Source of the DNA: Sphingobacteriales bacterium
Lineage (GTDB): Bacteria > Bacteroidota > Bacteroidia > Chitinophagales > JADIYW01
DNA length: 64,000 nt
Assembly: GCA_016721245.1 (NCBI GenBank)
Contig: JADKIQ010000003.1
Location: 72,501-136,500 of the forward strand
Direction of reading: 5' to 3'
Shown: positions 19,532-27,856 of the stretch, piece by piece
How the letters are laid out: each line of letters starts with the position of its first letter
Position numbering within the stretch: position 1 is the first letter of the stretch
The notes under the pieces: model-generated
Told to the model about the DNA's origin: nothing
Database searches by the model: none
The model's input: the letters and a program-made list of their open reading frames with translations, nothing else
Position numbers and translations under genes: made by a program

Positions 19532-20395
19532 ATGAAAAAAATCACAATACTATTCAAAACAATACTCTTAACAGCAATTGTTTTAGTAATGGCGCAAGGA
19601 TGTATTCCTAATGTTCCTGGTGGAAATCCAACGCCAAGTTTGACCGGAAAAATAAAGAATATTAAAAATATAGGCTTCATACAATTGCCTTTTAGCACAA
19701 TTCTTATTCGTTATAATTTTGAGTATAGGTTTAATTATGATTCTTTGGCAAGAGTTAAAAGTATTGATATTTTAGATTCTACAGGAATGCCATTAGTGCC
19801 ACAAGTATCTGTTGAATGGCAAACAAATAAAGTTATTGTAAAGCAACCTTATGATGCAACACTATATGTTGAAGATGTTTTTTTTCTAAAAGCAAATACA
19901 AACCTTGTTGATAGCATTTACAGGTTAGAAAATTCAAGCGTAATTAGAAGAACATTAGTGGTAAGAAATAGCTTAAATAGCCTTGTTAGTACAAATGAAA
20001 TTCAATATTTTGACAACATTCCATCTGATACATTAACATTAGATAGCTTTGTTTATGTAAACAATAATATTGTCTCGCTAAACAGAAAAAGATTTGGTGT
20101 AGGTGGTTTAAAAAAAGAATTTCAGTACAATACAAGTTTTAATGCAAAAACAAACACCAACGCATCTTTAATGCATGTTATAGGTTTTCCATTATTGCTT
20201 ATGAGTGCTTATTTTCCTGCACGTCTGGATGTTGAAGTGTTAGGTGTTTCCTTAGGAAATGGAAGTCTGAACTTAATTTCAGGATATAGAGAAATTTATG
20301 ATGATCCAAGCGTACCTTTTGTTTTGCTTCCGTCACCAGGTGTGTATACAGCCACACAAATAAAATATGGTGAAAGTGAACAGAATTACTACTAA
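19532..20395 (+). CDS. Lipoprotein of unknown function, paralogue of neighbours
   Basis: This 287-residue protein has the leader MKKITILFKTILL and a lipobox ending MAQGC, nearly the same as the gene 28 bases upstream. Its mature part contains LTGKIKNIKNIGF, NLVDSIYRLEN and TLDSFVYVNN segments that resemble the gene at 17847 (LSGKIKTSKLVLF, NLVDSVINFYQ, TVDSFVYVGN). It is thus a mosaic: the leader of one neighbour and the body of the other. No function can be given. A terminator follows at 20441. Confidence 0.72.
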   Translation: MKKITILFKTILLTAIVLVMAQGCIPNVPGGNPTPSLTGKIKNIKNIGFIQLPFSTILIRYNFEYRFNYDSLARVKSIDILDSTGMPLVPQVSVEWQTNKVIVKQPYDATLYVEDVFFLKANTNLVDSIYRLENSSVIRRTLVVRNSLNSLVSTNEIQYFDNIPSDTLTLDSFVYVNNNIVSLNRKRFGVGGLKKEFQYNTSFNAKTNTNASLMHVIGFPLLLMSAYFPARLDVEVLGVSLGNGSLNLISGYREIYDDPSVPFVLLPSPGVYTATQIKYGESEQNYY

Positions 20396-20440
20396 TCTAA
20401 ATATTACTGTATTAAGCCTGTTTTTATAAATCTGATCATT

Positions 20441-20466
20441 GGTTCGTAATTTGCGAACCTTTTTCA
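20441..20466 (+). terminator. Terminator after the lipoprotein cluster
   Basis: GGTTCG pairs with CGAACC over a seven-base loop and is followed by five T. Confidence 0.75.
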
Positions 20467-20516
20467 TTTATTTTAAACTAAATTAACATCAAATCAGCCA
20501 ATTATAGGCATTTTCA

Positions 20517-20533
20517 TCCCGAAATCGTCGGGA
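20517..20533. repeat. TCCCGA..TCGGGA palindromic element
   Basis: TCCCGA and TCGGGA form a 6-bp stem with a five-base loop, followed by CAA. The same design (TCCCGAA..TTCGGGA plus CAA) recurs at 27211. These look like a short dispersed palindromic element. Confidence 0.55.
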
Positions 20534-20561
20534 CAAATTACCTCATTTTCAAATTAAACCC

Positions 20562-20569
20562 TATCTTTG
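20562..20569 (+). promoter_or_regulatory. -7 promoter box for bamD
   Basis: TATCTTTG is a perfect TAnnTTTG box ending only seven bases before the ATG at 20577, which implies a leaderless or nearly leaderless mRNA. Confidence 0.7.
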
Positions 20570-20576
20570 CGCTCTT

Positions 20577-21371
20577 ATGTTTTTTAAGAAATCACTATAT
20601 CTTTTACTGTTTGTCACCATTTTAGCTTCCTGCAGCCGCCAGTACGACAAAGTATTCAAAAGCAATGACATGGAAGCCAAGCTGAAACTGGCGGACGAAT
20701 TGTATGCAAAAAAGAAATACGAGAAAGCAATTCCTATCTACGAGCAGCTTCTGACGGTATTAAAAGGGCAAAAAAGTGTAGATGAAATCTACTACAAATA
20801 CGCCAATTCTCACTATTTAAACGGCAGTTATGAATTGGCCGCATTCTATTTACGCAGTTTTTACAATACATACCCTGCCAGCGAGCATGCTGAACAGGCT
20901 GCTTTCGATGAGGCAATGTGCTACCTGAAACAATCTCCGCGCTATTCTTTGGAGCAAGCAAGTACCCAAAAAGCGATAGATGGCTTTCAGGAATTCGTAA
21001 ATAGATATCCGAAAAGCACCAGAATGGAGCTTGCTAACTCAAAAATTGACGAATTAAGAGGCAAATTGCGTAAAAAATCCTACGAAAGTGCTTATCTTTA
21101 CTACAAAATCGGACAATATTATGCCGCTTCAGTAGCATTGACCAATTTTCTGAAAGATTTTCCGGAATATGAGAATCCTGAAAAAATAAATTATATAGTT
21201 GTCAAAGCATTAAAAAAATATGCAGATGGCAGTTACAGAAACAAGCAGGAAGAACGATTAGCAGAAGAACAAAAAGCATACGAAGCATTTAAAATAAAAT
21301 ATCCGAACAGTGCTTACTTACCGGAACTGCAGAAAATGCAAAATTCAAAAAAGAAAATAAATAAAAAGTAG
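20577..21371 (+). CDS. bamD: Outer membrane assembly lipoprotein BamD
   Basis: This 264-residue lipoprotein (lipobox ILASC, Cys19) is made of TPR-type helical repeats, including YANSHYLNGSYELAAFYLRSF and AAFDEAMCYLKQSPRYSLEQ (split here for length). It is a subunit of the Bam machine that inserts beta-barrel proteins in the outer membrane. It starts the bamD-rpoZ-coaBC-porD-recN group, an order common in Bacteroidota. rpoZ follows after four bases, so the two are co-transcribed. Confidence 0.9.
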   Translation: MFFKKSLYLLLFVTILASCSRQYDKVFKSNDMEAKLKLADELYAKKKYEKAIPIYEQLLTVLKGQKSVDEIYYKYANSHYLNGSYELAAFYLRSFYNTYPASEHAEQAAFDEAMCYLKQSPRYSLEQASTQKAIDGFQEFVNRYPKSTRMELANSKIDELRGKLRKKSYESAYLYYKIGQYYAASVALTNFLKDFPEYENPEKINYIVVKALKKYADGSYRNKQEERLAEEQKAYEAFKIKYPNSAYLPELQKMQNSKKKINKK

Positions 21372-21375
21372 AGAT

Positions 21376-21705
21376 ATGTCAAACGTAAAAAAAGAAGAAG
21401 GAAAAGCAACATCTGCTTACATCGAGACAAGAAATCTGGATGAATTAACTGCAAAAACAGGTAATTTATACAAATCTATCAATGTGATTTCTGCGCGTTC
21501 ATCTCAAATGAATTCTAAACTAAAAGAAGAATTGCACCGAAAATTAGAAGAGTTTGCGTCTGCAACGGATAATTTAGAAGAAGTTTTTGAAAACCGTGAG
21601 CAAATTGAAATCTCCCGTTATTATGAAAAATTGCCAAAGACAACCATTATGGCTTTGCAGGAATTTTTGAATGACGAAACGTATTTCAAAGACAAAGAGA
21701 ACTAA
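21376..21705 (+). CDS. rpoZ: RNA polymerase omega / Rpb6-like subunit
   Basis: This 109-residue protein matches the Bacteroidota form of omega (RNA polymerase Rpb6 family): a variable N-terminus, NLYKSINVISARSSQMN in the place of the omega core helix, and a long charged helical tail. Omega helps to fold and keep beta-prime in the polymerase. The position right after bamD and before coaBC supports the call. Confidence 0.85.
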   Translation: MSNVKKEEGKATSAYIETRNLDELTAKTGNLYKSINVISARSSQMNSKLKEELHRKLEEFASATDNLEEVFENREQIEISRYYEKLPKTTIMALQEFLNDETYFKDKEN

Positions 21706-21761
21706 TAATTAAGATGTAAGTTGTTAACTGAATTCTTAATCGTTAACTAAATACACGAACA

Positions 21762-22325
21762 ATGCTGAAAGATAAAAAAATTTTACTGGCTGTTTGTGGA
21801 AGTATAGCTGCCTACAAGGCAGCTTTTTTAGTGCGCTTACTCGTAAAAGAAGGTGCACAGGTAAAAGTCATCATGACAAAAGCGGCAACGGAATTCATTG
21901 CTCCGCTCACCATGGCCACCCTCTCAAAAAATGAGTGTCAGGTGGATTACATTAATTCAACCAAAACCAACTGGAATAATCACGTGGATTTGGCACTTTG
22001 GGCGGATTTGATGCTCATTGCACCGGCATCTGCAGGTACTATTTCTAAAATCGCCAACGGCTTGTGCGATAATTTACTGATGGCTGTTTACCTGTCGGCA
22101 CGCTGCCCGGTTTACATTGCACCGGCCATGGATGAAGATATGTGGAAACATGCTTCCACCAAAAGTAACCTGCAAAAGATTCAGTCTTTCGGCAATAAAG
22201 TGATTTCCGTAAATGCCGGCGAGCTGGCCAGCGGATTAATCGGCGAAGGACGCATGGCCGAGCCTGAACAGATAGTAGATTTCTTGGCTCATGACTCACG
22301 ACTCACGACTCATGACTCAGTTTAA
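21762..22325 (+). CDS. coaC: CoaC half of CoaBC: phosphopantothenoylcysteine decarboxylase
   Basis: These 187 residues are the flavoprotein half of the normally fused CoaBC, which decarboxylates phosphopantothenoylcysteine in coenzyme A synthesis. GSIAAYKA (FMN site), the NHVDLALWADLMLIAPASA region with the catalytic His, and APAMDEDMW are all present. The reading frame ends inside a heptamer array (22288-22322) placed exactly at the joint between the two domains, and the CoaB half continues in the next frame with an overlap of 35 bases. Removing one 7-bp unit would fuse the halves in frame. Confidence 0.93.
   Translation: MLKDKKILLAVCGSIAAYKAAFLVRLLVKEGAQVKVIMTKAATEFIAPLTMATLSKNECQVDYINSTKTNWNNHVDLALWADLMLIAPASAGTISKIANGLCDNLLMAVYLSARCPVYIAPAMDEDMWKHASTKSNLQKIQSFGNKVISVNAGELASGLIGEGRMAEPEQIVDFLAHDSRLTTHDSV
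22288..22322 (+). repeat. Heptamer array at the CoaC/CoaB joint (4 units plus partial)
   Basis: Units CTCATGA, CTCACGA, CTCACGA and CTCATGA are followed by a partial CTCAGTT. The array is translated in two frames: as the last residues of CoaC (AHDSRLTTHDSV) and the first residues of CoaB (MTHDSRLMTQ). It provides the stop of one and the ATG of the other. Confidence 0.9.
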
Positions 22326-22959
22326 ATTCATAAATAAAAAAATCTTAGTGACCGCCGGACCAACCTATGAGGCCATCGATCCGGTTCGTTTCATCGGGAA
22401 TCATTCTTCAGGGAAAATGGGAGTTGCGCTGGCAGAACATTTACATGATTTAGGAGCGAATGTTCATTTGGTTTTAGGTCCATCTAAATTGACGGTAAAA
22501 GAAGGCATAAAAGTATCGCGTGTGTTTTCTGCCAATGAAATGTATGCCGCCTGCAAGAAGGAGTTTGCAAAAGCAGACATTTGTGTTTTTGCAGCAGCTG
22601 TAGCAGACTATACCCCAAAGACGGTTTCCAATCAGAAGATTAAGAAAAGTGATGCCGAGTTTTCCGTTGTTTTGAAGAAAAATGTAGACATTGCTTTCGA
22701 GTTCGGGAAAATCAAAAAAAGCAATCAGTTGTCTGTTGGGTTTGCGCTGGAAACCAATGACGAATTAAAACATGCAAAAGCAAAACTGACAAAGAAAAAT
22801 TTTGACATTGTAGTGCTGAATTCGCTGAACGATAAAGGTGCCGGATTTCAGTTTAATACGAATAAAATAACGATTGTGAATCGTAACAATAAAATCACTA
22901 AATTCGAGTTAAAGAATAAAGACGAAGTGGCGGAGGATATTATAAACGAGATTGAATAA
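22291..22959 (+). CDS. coaB: CoaB half of CoaBC: phosphopantothenate-cysteine ligase
   Basis: These 222 residues are the CTP-dependent ligase half, which joins cysteine to phosphopantothenate before the CoaC step. The signature GPTYEAIDPVRFIGNHSSG, the AAAVADYTPK motif and GFALET are intact. The only start codons available are the ATGs inside the heptamer array (22291 or 22312). As read, CoaB must be made by re-initiation after CoaC or after a frame change. CoaB and CoaC together would have the usual length of about 400 residues. Confidence 0.93.
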   Translation: MTHDSRLMTQFKFINKKILVTAGPTYEAIDPVRFIGNHSSGKMGVALAEHLHDLGANVHLVLGPSKLTVKEGIKVSRVFSANEMYAACKKEFAKADICVFAAAVADYTPKTVSNQKIKKSDAEFSVVLKKNVDIAFEFGKIKKSNQLSVGFALETNDELKHAKAKLTKKNFDIVVLNSLNDKGAGFQFNTNKITIVNRNNKITKFELKNKDEVAEDIINEIE

Positions 22960-22978
22960 ACATAATAAAAATAAACAG

Positions 22979-23908
22979 ATGAAAAAGATATTCTTAATAC
23001 TTATCACTTATCACTTATTACTTACTACTTGCTTTGCACAGGAATTGAATTGTACAGTATCTGTAAATGCACCTAAAAATCAAAATATAGATCCGCAGAT
23101 ATTTAAAAATATGGAAACGTCCATACGTGAATTTCTAAACGGCAGAAAATGGACAAGTGATAATTTCAAGGATCTGGAACGCATCAAATGTAATCTGGTC
23201 ATTAATATCACAGAAATTCCTACGGAAGGAGAGTACAAAGCTACCGCCATTATTCAGTCGCAACGTCCGGTGTATAAAACCAATTTAAATTCATTAATGT
23301 TGAATTTACAGGATAAATCCTTTGATTTTGGTTATGCGGACTTGCAAAATCTGGATTATAACGATAACGGATATACCACTCAATTAACTTCATTATGTGC
23401 TTATTATGCTTATCTGATACTGGCATACGATTATGAATCTTTTGGTAAAGAAGGAGGTACTATTTATTTTCAGCGTGCACAAACTGTTTGCCTTAATGTT
23501 CCTTCAAATGAAAAATCAAAATATAAAGGCTGGAGCCAGTTTGACGGTGGCGTTAGTTTTACGACAGGAACCATTAATCGTTTTGTGATGGTAGACAACT
23601 GGCTGAATCCGCGTTACAAGGATTTTAGAAATGCATTTTATACCTATCATTTCAACGGACTGGATAGAATGTACGGCGATGCTTCACAAGGCAGAAGCGC
23701 CATTACCACTTGTTTAACCTTATTGCAAAATATTAATGCGGATAATCCGGGTTTATTGCCGTTGCGTAATTTTTTCCTCTCCAAAAGTGCTGAATTAATC
23801 AATGTCTACTCTAAAAGTGATATGACAGAACGCACCATTGCGACACAATTATTATCGATTTTAGATCCGATAAACGGTGATAAATACAAACAGATAGGCA
23901 AGAACTAA
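22979..23908 (+). CDS. porD: DUF4835 / PorD-like type IX secretion protein
   Basis: The ATG at 22979 gives a 309-residue protein with a cleavable signal peptide ending in CFA|Q. A longer reading from a TTG at 22952 overlaps coaB and is not needed. The mature sequence (ELNCTVSVNAPK, NGYTTQLTSLCAYYAYL, NRFVMVDNWLNPRY) matches the DUF4835 family, annotated as PorD of the T9SS. Its place between coaBC and recN is usual in Bacteroidota. The hydrophobic core of its signal peptide is encoded by a heptamer array (22993-23034). Confidence 0.85.
   Translation: MKKIFLILITYHLLLTTCFAQELNCTVSVNAPKNQNIDPQIFKNMETSIREFLNGRKWTSDNFKDLERIKCNLVINITEIPTEGEYKATAIIQSQRPVYKTNLNSLMLNLQDKSFDFGYADLQNLDYNDNGYTTQLTSLCAYYAYLILAYDYESFGKEGGTIYFQRAQTVCLNVPSNEKSKYKGWSQFDGGVSFTTGTINRFVMVDNWLNPRYKDFRNAFYTYHFNGLDRMYGDASQGRSAITTCLTLLQNINADNPGLLPLRNFFLSKSAELINVYSKSDMTERTIATQLLSILDPINGDKYKQIGKN
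22993..23034 (+). repeat. Heptamer array, CTTAYYA type, encoding a signal peptide core
   Basis: Units CTTAATA, CTTATCA, CTTATCA, CTTATTA, CTTACTA and CTTGCTT run with period 7. They lie in the coding sequence and are read as LILITYHLLLTTCF, the h-region of the PorD signal peptide. Confidence 0.88.
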
Positions 23909-23941
23909 TTTTCTTGCTGATATTTTTTATTTCTCTTTTTT

Positions 23942-23976
23942 CTTATTGCTTACTACTTATTACTTACTACTATTTT
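23942..23976 (+). repeat. Heptamer array, CTTAYTA type (5 units)
   Basis: Units CTTATTG, CTTACTA, CTTATTA, CTTACTA and CTATTTT stand directly upstream of the recN promoter box. Confidence 0.85.
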
Positions 23977-23977
23977 G

Positions 23978-23985
23978 TAAATTTG
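23978..23985 (+). promoter_or_regulatory. -7 promoter box for recN
   Basis: TAAATTTG fits TAnnTTTG exactly and ends four bases before the GTG start at 23990, again implying an almost leaderless mRNA. Confidence 0.6.
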
Positions 23986-23989
23986 TTAC

Positions 23990-25648
23990 GTGTTACAGTC
24001 ACTTTCCATAAAGAACTATGCCATCATTGAAGCCGTAGAAATTCAGTTTGATAAACAGCTGAATATCATTACGGGAGAAACCGGTGCGGGAAAATCCATC
24101 CTGCTGGGAGCGATGAATTTGATTCTCGGTAAACGGGCTGATACCAATGTGCTGCGCAATAAAGAGGAAAAATGTCTGGTGGAGGCAAGCTTCAGCCTTA
24201 AAAAATATAAACTCAAAAAGTTTTTTACAGAGAACGATTTAGAGTACGAAGATGAAACCATCATCCGCAGAGAGATCAACAGCAACGGGAAATCAAGGGC
24301 GTTCATCAATGATTCGCCGGTGACGCTGGATGTGCTCAAGGAATTAACGGAGCAGCTCGTCGATATTCACGCGCAGGGCGAGACACAGAATCTGTTAGAC
24401 AAGTTTTTCTTTTGTGAGATTTTAGATGAGTTAAGCAAACAAACTCCGGTTGTAAAAGAATACCAGGCTGCATTCTCTTCTTATAAGCAAAAACAAACAC
24501 GTTTACATCAGTTGCAGGAAGAGCAAATCCGTTTGCAAAAAGAATTTGATTTTATTTCGTTTCAGTTGAATGAATTGGTGGAGGCGAACCTGAACGAAGA
24601 AGAATTTGAAAGTATTGAAAGTGAACTGGGCTTATTGCAAAATGCAGAAGTGATAAAACGCAATCTGGCGGAAGCCTACAATTTAATAGACGGGAATGAG
24701 TTTGCTGCCTTAAGTCAACTGCTGCAAGCCAATAAGCAAATCGCTCAGTTGACGGATTTTCATGGCGCTTTGCTGGAAATGCACGACAAACTATCTTCCA
24801 TAACAGATGATTTAAAAAGCATTACGAGACAGATTACTAATGTTGCTGATGCTACCGAATATAATGAAGAGCGCGTGCAGGAACTGATGGATAAGCAAAC
24901 GACCGTCAATAAGCTGTTGCAAAAACATCATTTCTCAGCAGTGAAAGAGTTGCTGGCGATGCAGGAAGAATTGCAGCAAAAAGTGGATGCATACGCCAAT
25001 TCTACAGAAGAGATGGTGCGTCTGGAAAGTGAACTGAAAAAAGAGCAGAAAGAATTGTTTGCCACGGCACAACGCATTTCTAAAAACAGAACGGAGAAAA
25101 TAAAAACAGCAGAAAGTAAAGTATCTTCTTTATTAGTAGATTTAGGCATGCCGTATGGTCATATTATTTTAGAACAAAAAACGGCCGATGCAGAAAAACT
25201 AAACGCATTTGGAATTGATGAAATACGTTTGTTGTTTTCCGCGAATAAAGGTTCTGCGCCACAATCTTTAGATGAAGTGGGCAGCGGCGGAGAGAAATCC
25301 CGTTTGATGCTGGCGATAAAAAGTCTGGTGGCGGAAACCGTGACCTTGCCTACCTTGATTTTTGATGAGATTGATACAGGGATTTCCGGAGAGGTGGCAC
25401 AGAAAGTGGGCAATATATTGAAAACCTTAGGCAAGAGCCATCAGGTGATTTCCATTACGCATTTGCCGCAGGTAGCAGCCAAAGCCAGTAAACATTTCTT
25501 TGTGTACAAGAACCACGAAAAGGAAAAAACCTATACTGAAATAAAGACACTTGCCGGCGATGAACGCCTGCACGAAATTGCCGTAATGCTCAGCGGCAAC
25601 AACCCACCCAAAGAAGCGCTGGAAAATGCGAAGAGGCTTTTAAATTAG
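23990..25648 (+). CDS. recN: DNA repair protein RecN
   Basis: This 552-residue SMC-like ATPase acts in double-strand break repair. Walker A GETGAGKS is at 29-36, the signature region DEVGSGGEKSRLMLAI and Walker B LPTLIFDEIDTGISG are in the C-terminal third, and long coiled coils fill the middle. The length is normal. The GTG start aligns with the usual MLxSLSIxNYA N-terminus of the family. Confidence 0.96.
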   Translation: MLQSLSIKNYAIIEAVEIQFDKQLNIITGETGAGKSILLGAMNLILGKRADTNVLRNKEEKCLVEASFSLKKYKLKKFFTENDLEYEDETIIRREINSNGKSRAFINDSPVTLDVLKELTEQLVDIHAQGETQNLLDKFFFCEILDELSKQTPVVKEYQAAFSSYKQKQTRLHQLQEEQIRLQKEFDFISFQLNELVEANLNEEEFESIESELGLLQNAEVIKRNLAEAYNLIDGNEFAALSQLLQANKQIAQLTDFHGALLEMHDKLSSITDDLKSITRQITNVADATEYNEERVQELMDKQTTVNKLLQKHHFSAVKELLAMQEELQQKVDAYANSTEEMVRLESELKKEQKELFATAQRISKNRTEKIKTAESKVSSLLVDLGMPYGHIILEQKTADAEKLNAFGIDEIRLLFSANKGSAPQSLDEVGSGGEKSRLMLAIKSLVAETVTLPTLIFDEIDTGISGEVAQKVGNILKTLGKSHQVISITHLPQVAAKASKHFFVYKNHEKEKTYTEIKTLAGDERLHEIAVMLSGNNPPKEALENAKRLLN

Positions 25649-25651
25649 GTT

Positions 25652-25852
25652 ATGGATATATATAATAAAGAGGAAGTCTCGCGATTTTTATTAACCCTGC
25701 CAGGCATATTTACTAGGTGGGTATATTATGTAATAATAGGTCAAAAACATTCGTTTAAAGATATTGTTGATTTAAAAGATAATTGGGATTATAACCTACT
25801 GATTGCTTTTATTTTTTATTCAGTTGTTGCAGCTTTGACAATTATCTACTAA
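25652..25852 (+). CDS. Small membrane protein of unknown function
   Basis: This 66-residue protein begins three bases after recN. It has an amphipathic N-terminal half and one clear transmembrane segment near the C-terminus (LLIAFIFYSVVAALTIIY). I do not recognise a family. Tight spacing suggests co-transcription with recN. Confidence 0.5.
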   Translation: MDIYNKEEVSRFLLTLPGIFTRWVYYVIIGQKHSFKDIVDLKDNWDYNLLIAFIFYSVVAALTIIY

Positions 25853-25860
25853 TAATCAAA

Positions 25861-25946
25861 TTGTCTGAACTGTGATTTAGTTTGATTTTTGTGATTAACA
25901 TGATTTTTTTAATCATAATTCATCACAAAAATCACAGTTCAGACAA
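25861..25946. repeat. Long inverted repeat between convergent genes
   Basis: TTGTCTGAACTGTGATTT (25861-25878) is the perfect reverse complement of 25929-25946, an 18-bp stem. An inner pair (GATTTTTGTGAT, 25884-25895, with ATCACAAAAATC, 25922-25933) can form an alternative stem. It lies between the ends of two convergent genes and may act as a terminator. GTCTGAAC..TGTGATT sequences are, from memory, a recurrent dispersed repeat type in Bacteroidota. Confidence 0.75.
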
Positions 25947-27191
25947 CTACCCAAAAAACACATAACACACCACAATACTAAGCACAATACTCACCAATTC
26001 GGCAAATAAACTGGTGGCTACTACGTAACGTGTTTTCTTAATGGCTACGGCTCCGAAATAAACGGCTAACACATAAAAAGTCGTATCGTGACTGCCGTTA
26101 AAAATGCCGGCTAATCTTCCTGCAAAACTATCGGCACCCAGGCCGCCTTCCGCTACCGGTTTTATCAAATCCACCATCAGTCCGCGCGCACCGCTGCCGC
26201 TGAATGGTTTCATAATCGCCACCGGAAGCGCATCTACAAAACGCGTATCAAATCCTAAGGAATTAAATAAGGAAGCAATACCATGCGTAATCATTTCCAT
26301 CCCGCCACTGGCTCTGAAAATGCCGATACCCACCAGCATCGCCACTAAGTACGGAATAATTTTTACCGTGACTTCAAAGCCTTCTTTCGCGCCGTCAATA
26401 AAGGATTCATACACATTCACTTTCTTAAAAAAAGCAAACGCGATGAAGGTGATGATGACAGAAAAGATAATTAAACCACCCACTATATTGCTCACGATTT
26501 CCATGTTTTCTTTCGGCATGGTGCTGAATAAATATGTAAGGCCGCTGATAAATGCGACGATGCCAAGCACCCAGGAGGTCAACACCAAATCCCATTTTAT
26601 TTTCTGGAGGAAGGTCACTAAAATCAATCCTGCAATCATGCCGCCGTAGGTGGAAATCAATAAAGGCAAAAAGATATCTGTTGGATTCAAGGCACCGGCC
26701 GTGGCGCGAAAGGCAATGATGCTGACCGGAATGATGGTAAAGCCTGCGGTGTTCAGCGTCAGGAACATAATCATGGCATTCGACGCCTGTTCTTTATTCG
26801 GGTTGATGTCCTGCAATTCTTTCATCGCTTTCAGCCCTAAAGGTGTGGCCGCATTATCCAAACCCAGCATGTTGGCAGAATAATTCATCAGAATGCTGCC
26901 CATGGCAGGATGGTCTTTCGGAATTTCCGGAAACAAACGGCTGAAGAACGGACTAATGAGTCTGGAGAAAATGCGGATGGCACCGCCGTTTTCGCCCACT
27001 TTCATGATGCCCAGCCAGAAACACATCACGCCGGTTAAACCCAGAGAAATTTCAAAAGCTGTTTTAGACGAATCGGTAATGGCGTTTATGGTGGCAGGCA
27101 TTACGGTCGTATCGCCGAATACAATCATCTTTATCAGCACAATAATAAACGACAAAACGAAAAATAAAATCCAGATATAATTCAGTACCAT
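25947..27191 (-). CDS. SpmA-SpmB fusion, nucleoside-recognition (gate) domain membrane protein
   Basis: This 414-residue membrane protein joins the two halves called SpmA and SpmB in spore formers. The first half carries GLTGVMCFWLGIMKVGE and ANMLGLDNAATPLGLKAM. The second half carries a second gate domain with AMLVGIGIFRASGGMEM and KPFSGSGARGL. The fusion is usual in Bacteroidota, which do not form spores. A transport role is likely for gate-domain proteins, but the substrate is unknown. Confidence 0.88.
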   Translation of the reverse strand: MVLNYIWILFFVLSFIIVLIKMIVFGDTTVMPATINAITDSSKTAFEISLGLTGVMCFWLGIMKVGENGGAIRIFSRLISPFFSRLFPEIPKDHPAMGSILMNYSANMLGLDNAATPLGLKAMKELQDINPNKEQASNAMIMFLTLNTAGFTIIPVSIIAFRATAGALNPTDIFLPLLISTYGGMIAGLILVTFLQKIKWDLVLTSWVLGIVAFISGLTYLFSTMPKENMEIVSNIVGGLIIFSVIITFIAFAFFKKVNVYESFIDGAKEGFEVTVKIIPYLVAMLVGIGIFRASGGMEMITHGIASLFNSLGFDTRFVDALPVAIMKPFSGSGARGLMVDLIKPVAEGGLGADSFAGRLAGIFNGSHDTTFYVLAVYFGAVAIKKTRYVVATSLFAELVSIVLSIVVCYVFFG

Positions 27192-27210
27192 TTTCTTGAT
27201 TTACAATGTA

Positions 27211-27229
27211 TCCCGAAACAAGTTCGGGA
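27211..27229. repeat. TCCCGAA..TTCGGGA palindromic element
   Basis: A 7-bp stem with a five-base loop followed by CAA, of the same design as the element at 20517. It is followed by a degenerate heptamer pair (ACGATGA, ACGATTA; 27241-27254) and by ATCTGTTAATCTGTT-like direct repeats at about 27270-27300. Confidence 0.55.
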
Positions 27230-27319
27230 CAAGCTAATTTACGATGAACGATTAAGATAGAAATAATAAAAACATCTGTTAATCTGTTTTATCTGTTAAA
27301 TCCGTGTTCTAAAAAATTG

Positions 27320-27327
27320 TACATTTG
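27320..27327 (+). promoter_or_regulatory. -7 promoter box for smpB
   Basis: TACATTTG matches TAnnTTTG exactly and ends four bases before the GTG at 27332. It overlaps the alternative TTG start at 27317, which rules that start out. Confidence 0.7.
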
Positions 27328-27331
27328 CATC

Positions 27332-27799
27332 GTGAGCAAGAAATACGAACTGCCTGAAATTGTGAACCGCAAAGCGAAGTTCAACTACGAATTCCTCGAG
27401 ACGTATAAGGCGGGTATGGTATTAACCGGAACGGAAATAAAATCGGTAAAGGAAGGTAAGGTGAATCTGGGTGACAGTTTTTGTTATTTTCGTCAGGGTG
27501 AATTGTGGCTGAAAAACTTGCATATTTCAGAATATAAAAACGGCAGCTATGCCAACCACGAACCCCTGCGTTTGCGCAAATTATTACTGACCAAAAAAGA
27601 AATGGGCAAGCTGGAAGGTAAAATCAAAGAGAAAGGTTTGACCATTATTCCGTATAAAATATTCTTCAGCGAACGCGGATTGGCGAAAATTGAAATCGTA
27701 CTGGCGAAAGGAAAAAAATCCTTTGATAAACGCGAAAGTATTAAAGAACGCGACACGGCGAAAGAAATCCAACGCGTGAAAAAAGCTGTGCGTTATTAG
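27332..27799 (+). CDS. smpB: SsrA-binding protein SmpB
   Basis: The protein has 155 residues from the GTG at 27332 (MSKKYELPEIVNRKAKF). It binds tmRNA and helps rescue stalled ribosomes. The core FLETYKAGMVLTGTEIKS, GDSFCYF and the basic tail KRESIKERDTAKEIQR are typical. The start is set by the promoter box just upstream. The tmRNA gene itself is not in the window. Confidence 0.95.
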   Translation: MSKKYELPEIVNRKAKFNYEFLETYKAGMVLTGTEIKSVKEGKVNLGDSFCYFRQGELWLKNLHISEYKNGSYANHEPLRLRKLLLTKKEMGKLEGKIKEKGLTIIPYKIFFSERGLAKIEIVLAKGKKSFDKRESIKERDTAKEIQRVKKAVRY

Positions 27800-27856
27800 T
27801 TTACATACCCAATCGCTTGTATTTTTAGTTTTATAGAAATTGCTTACATTTAATGT

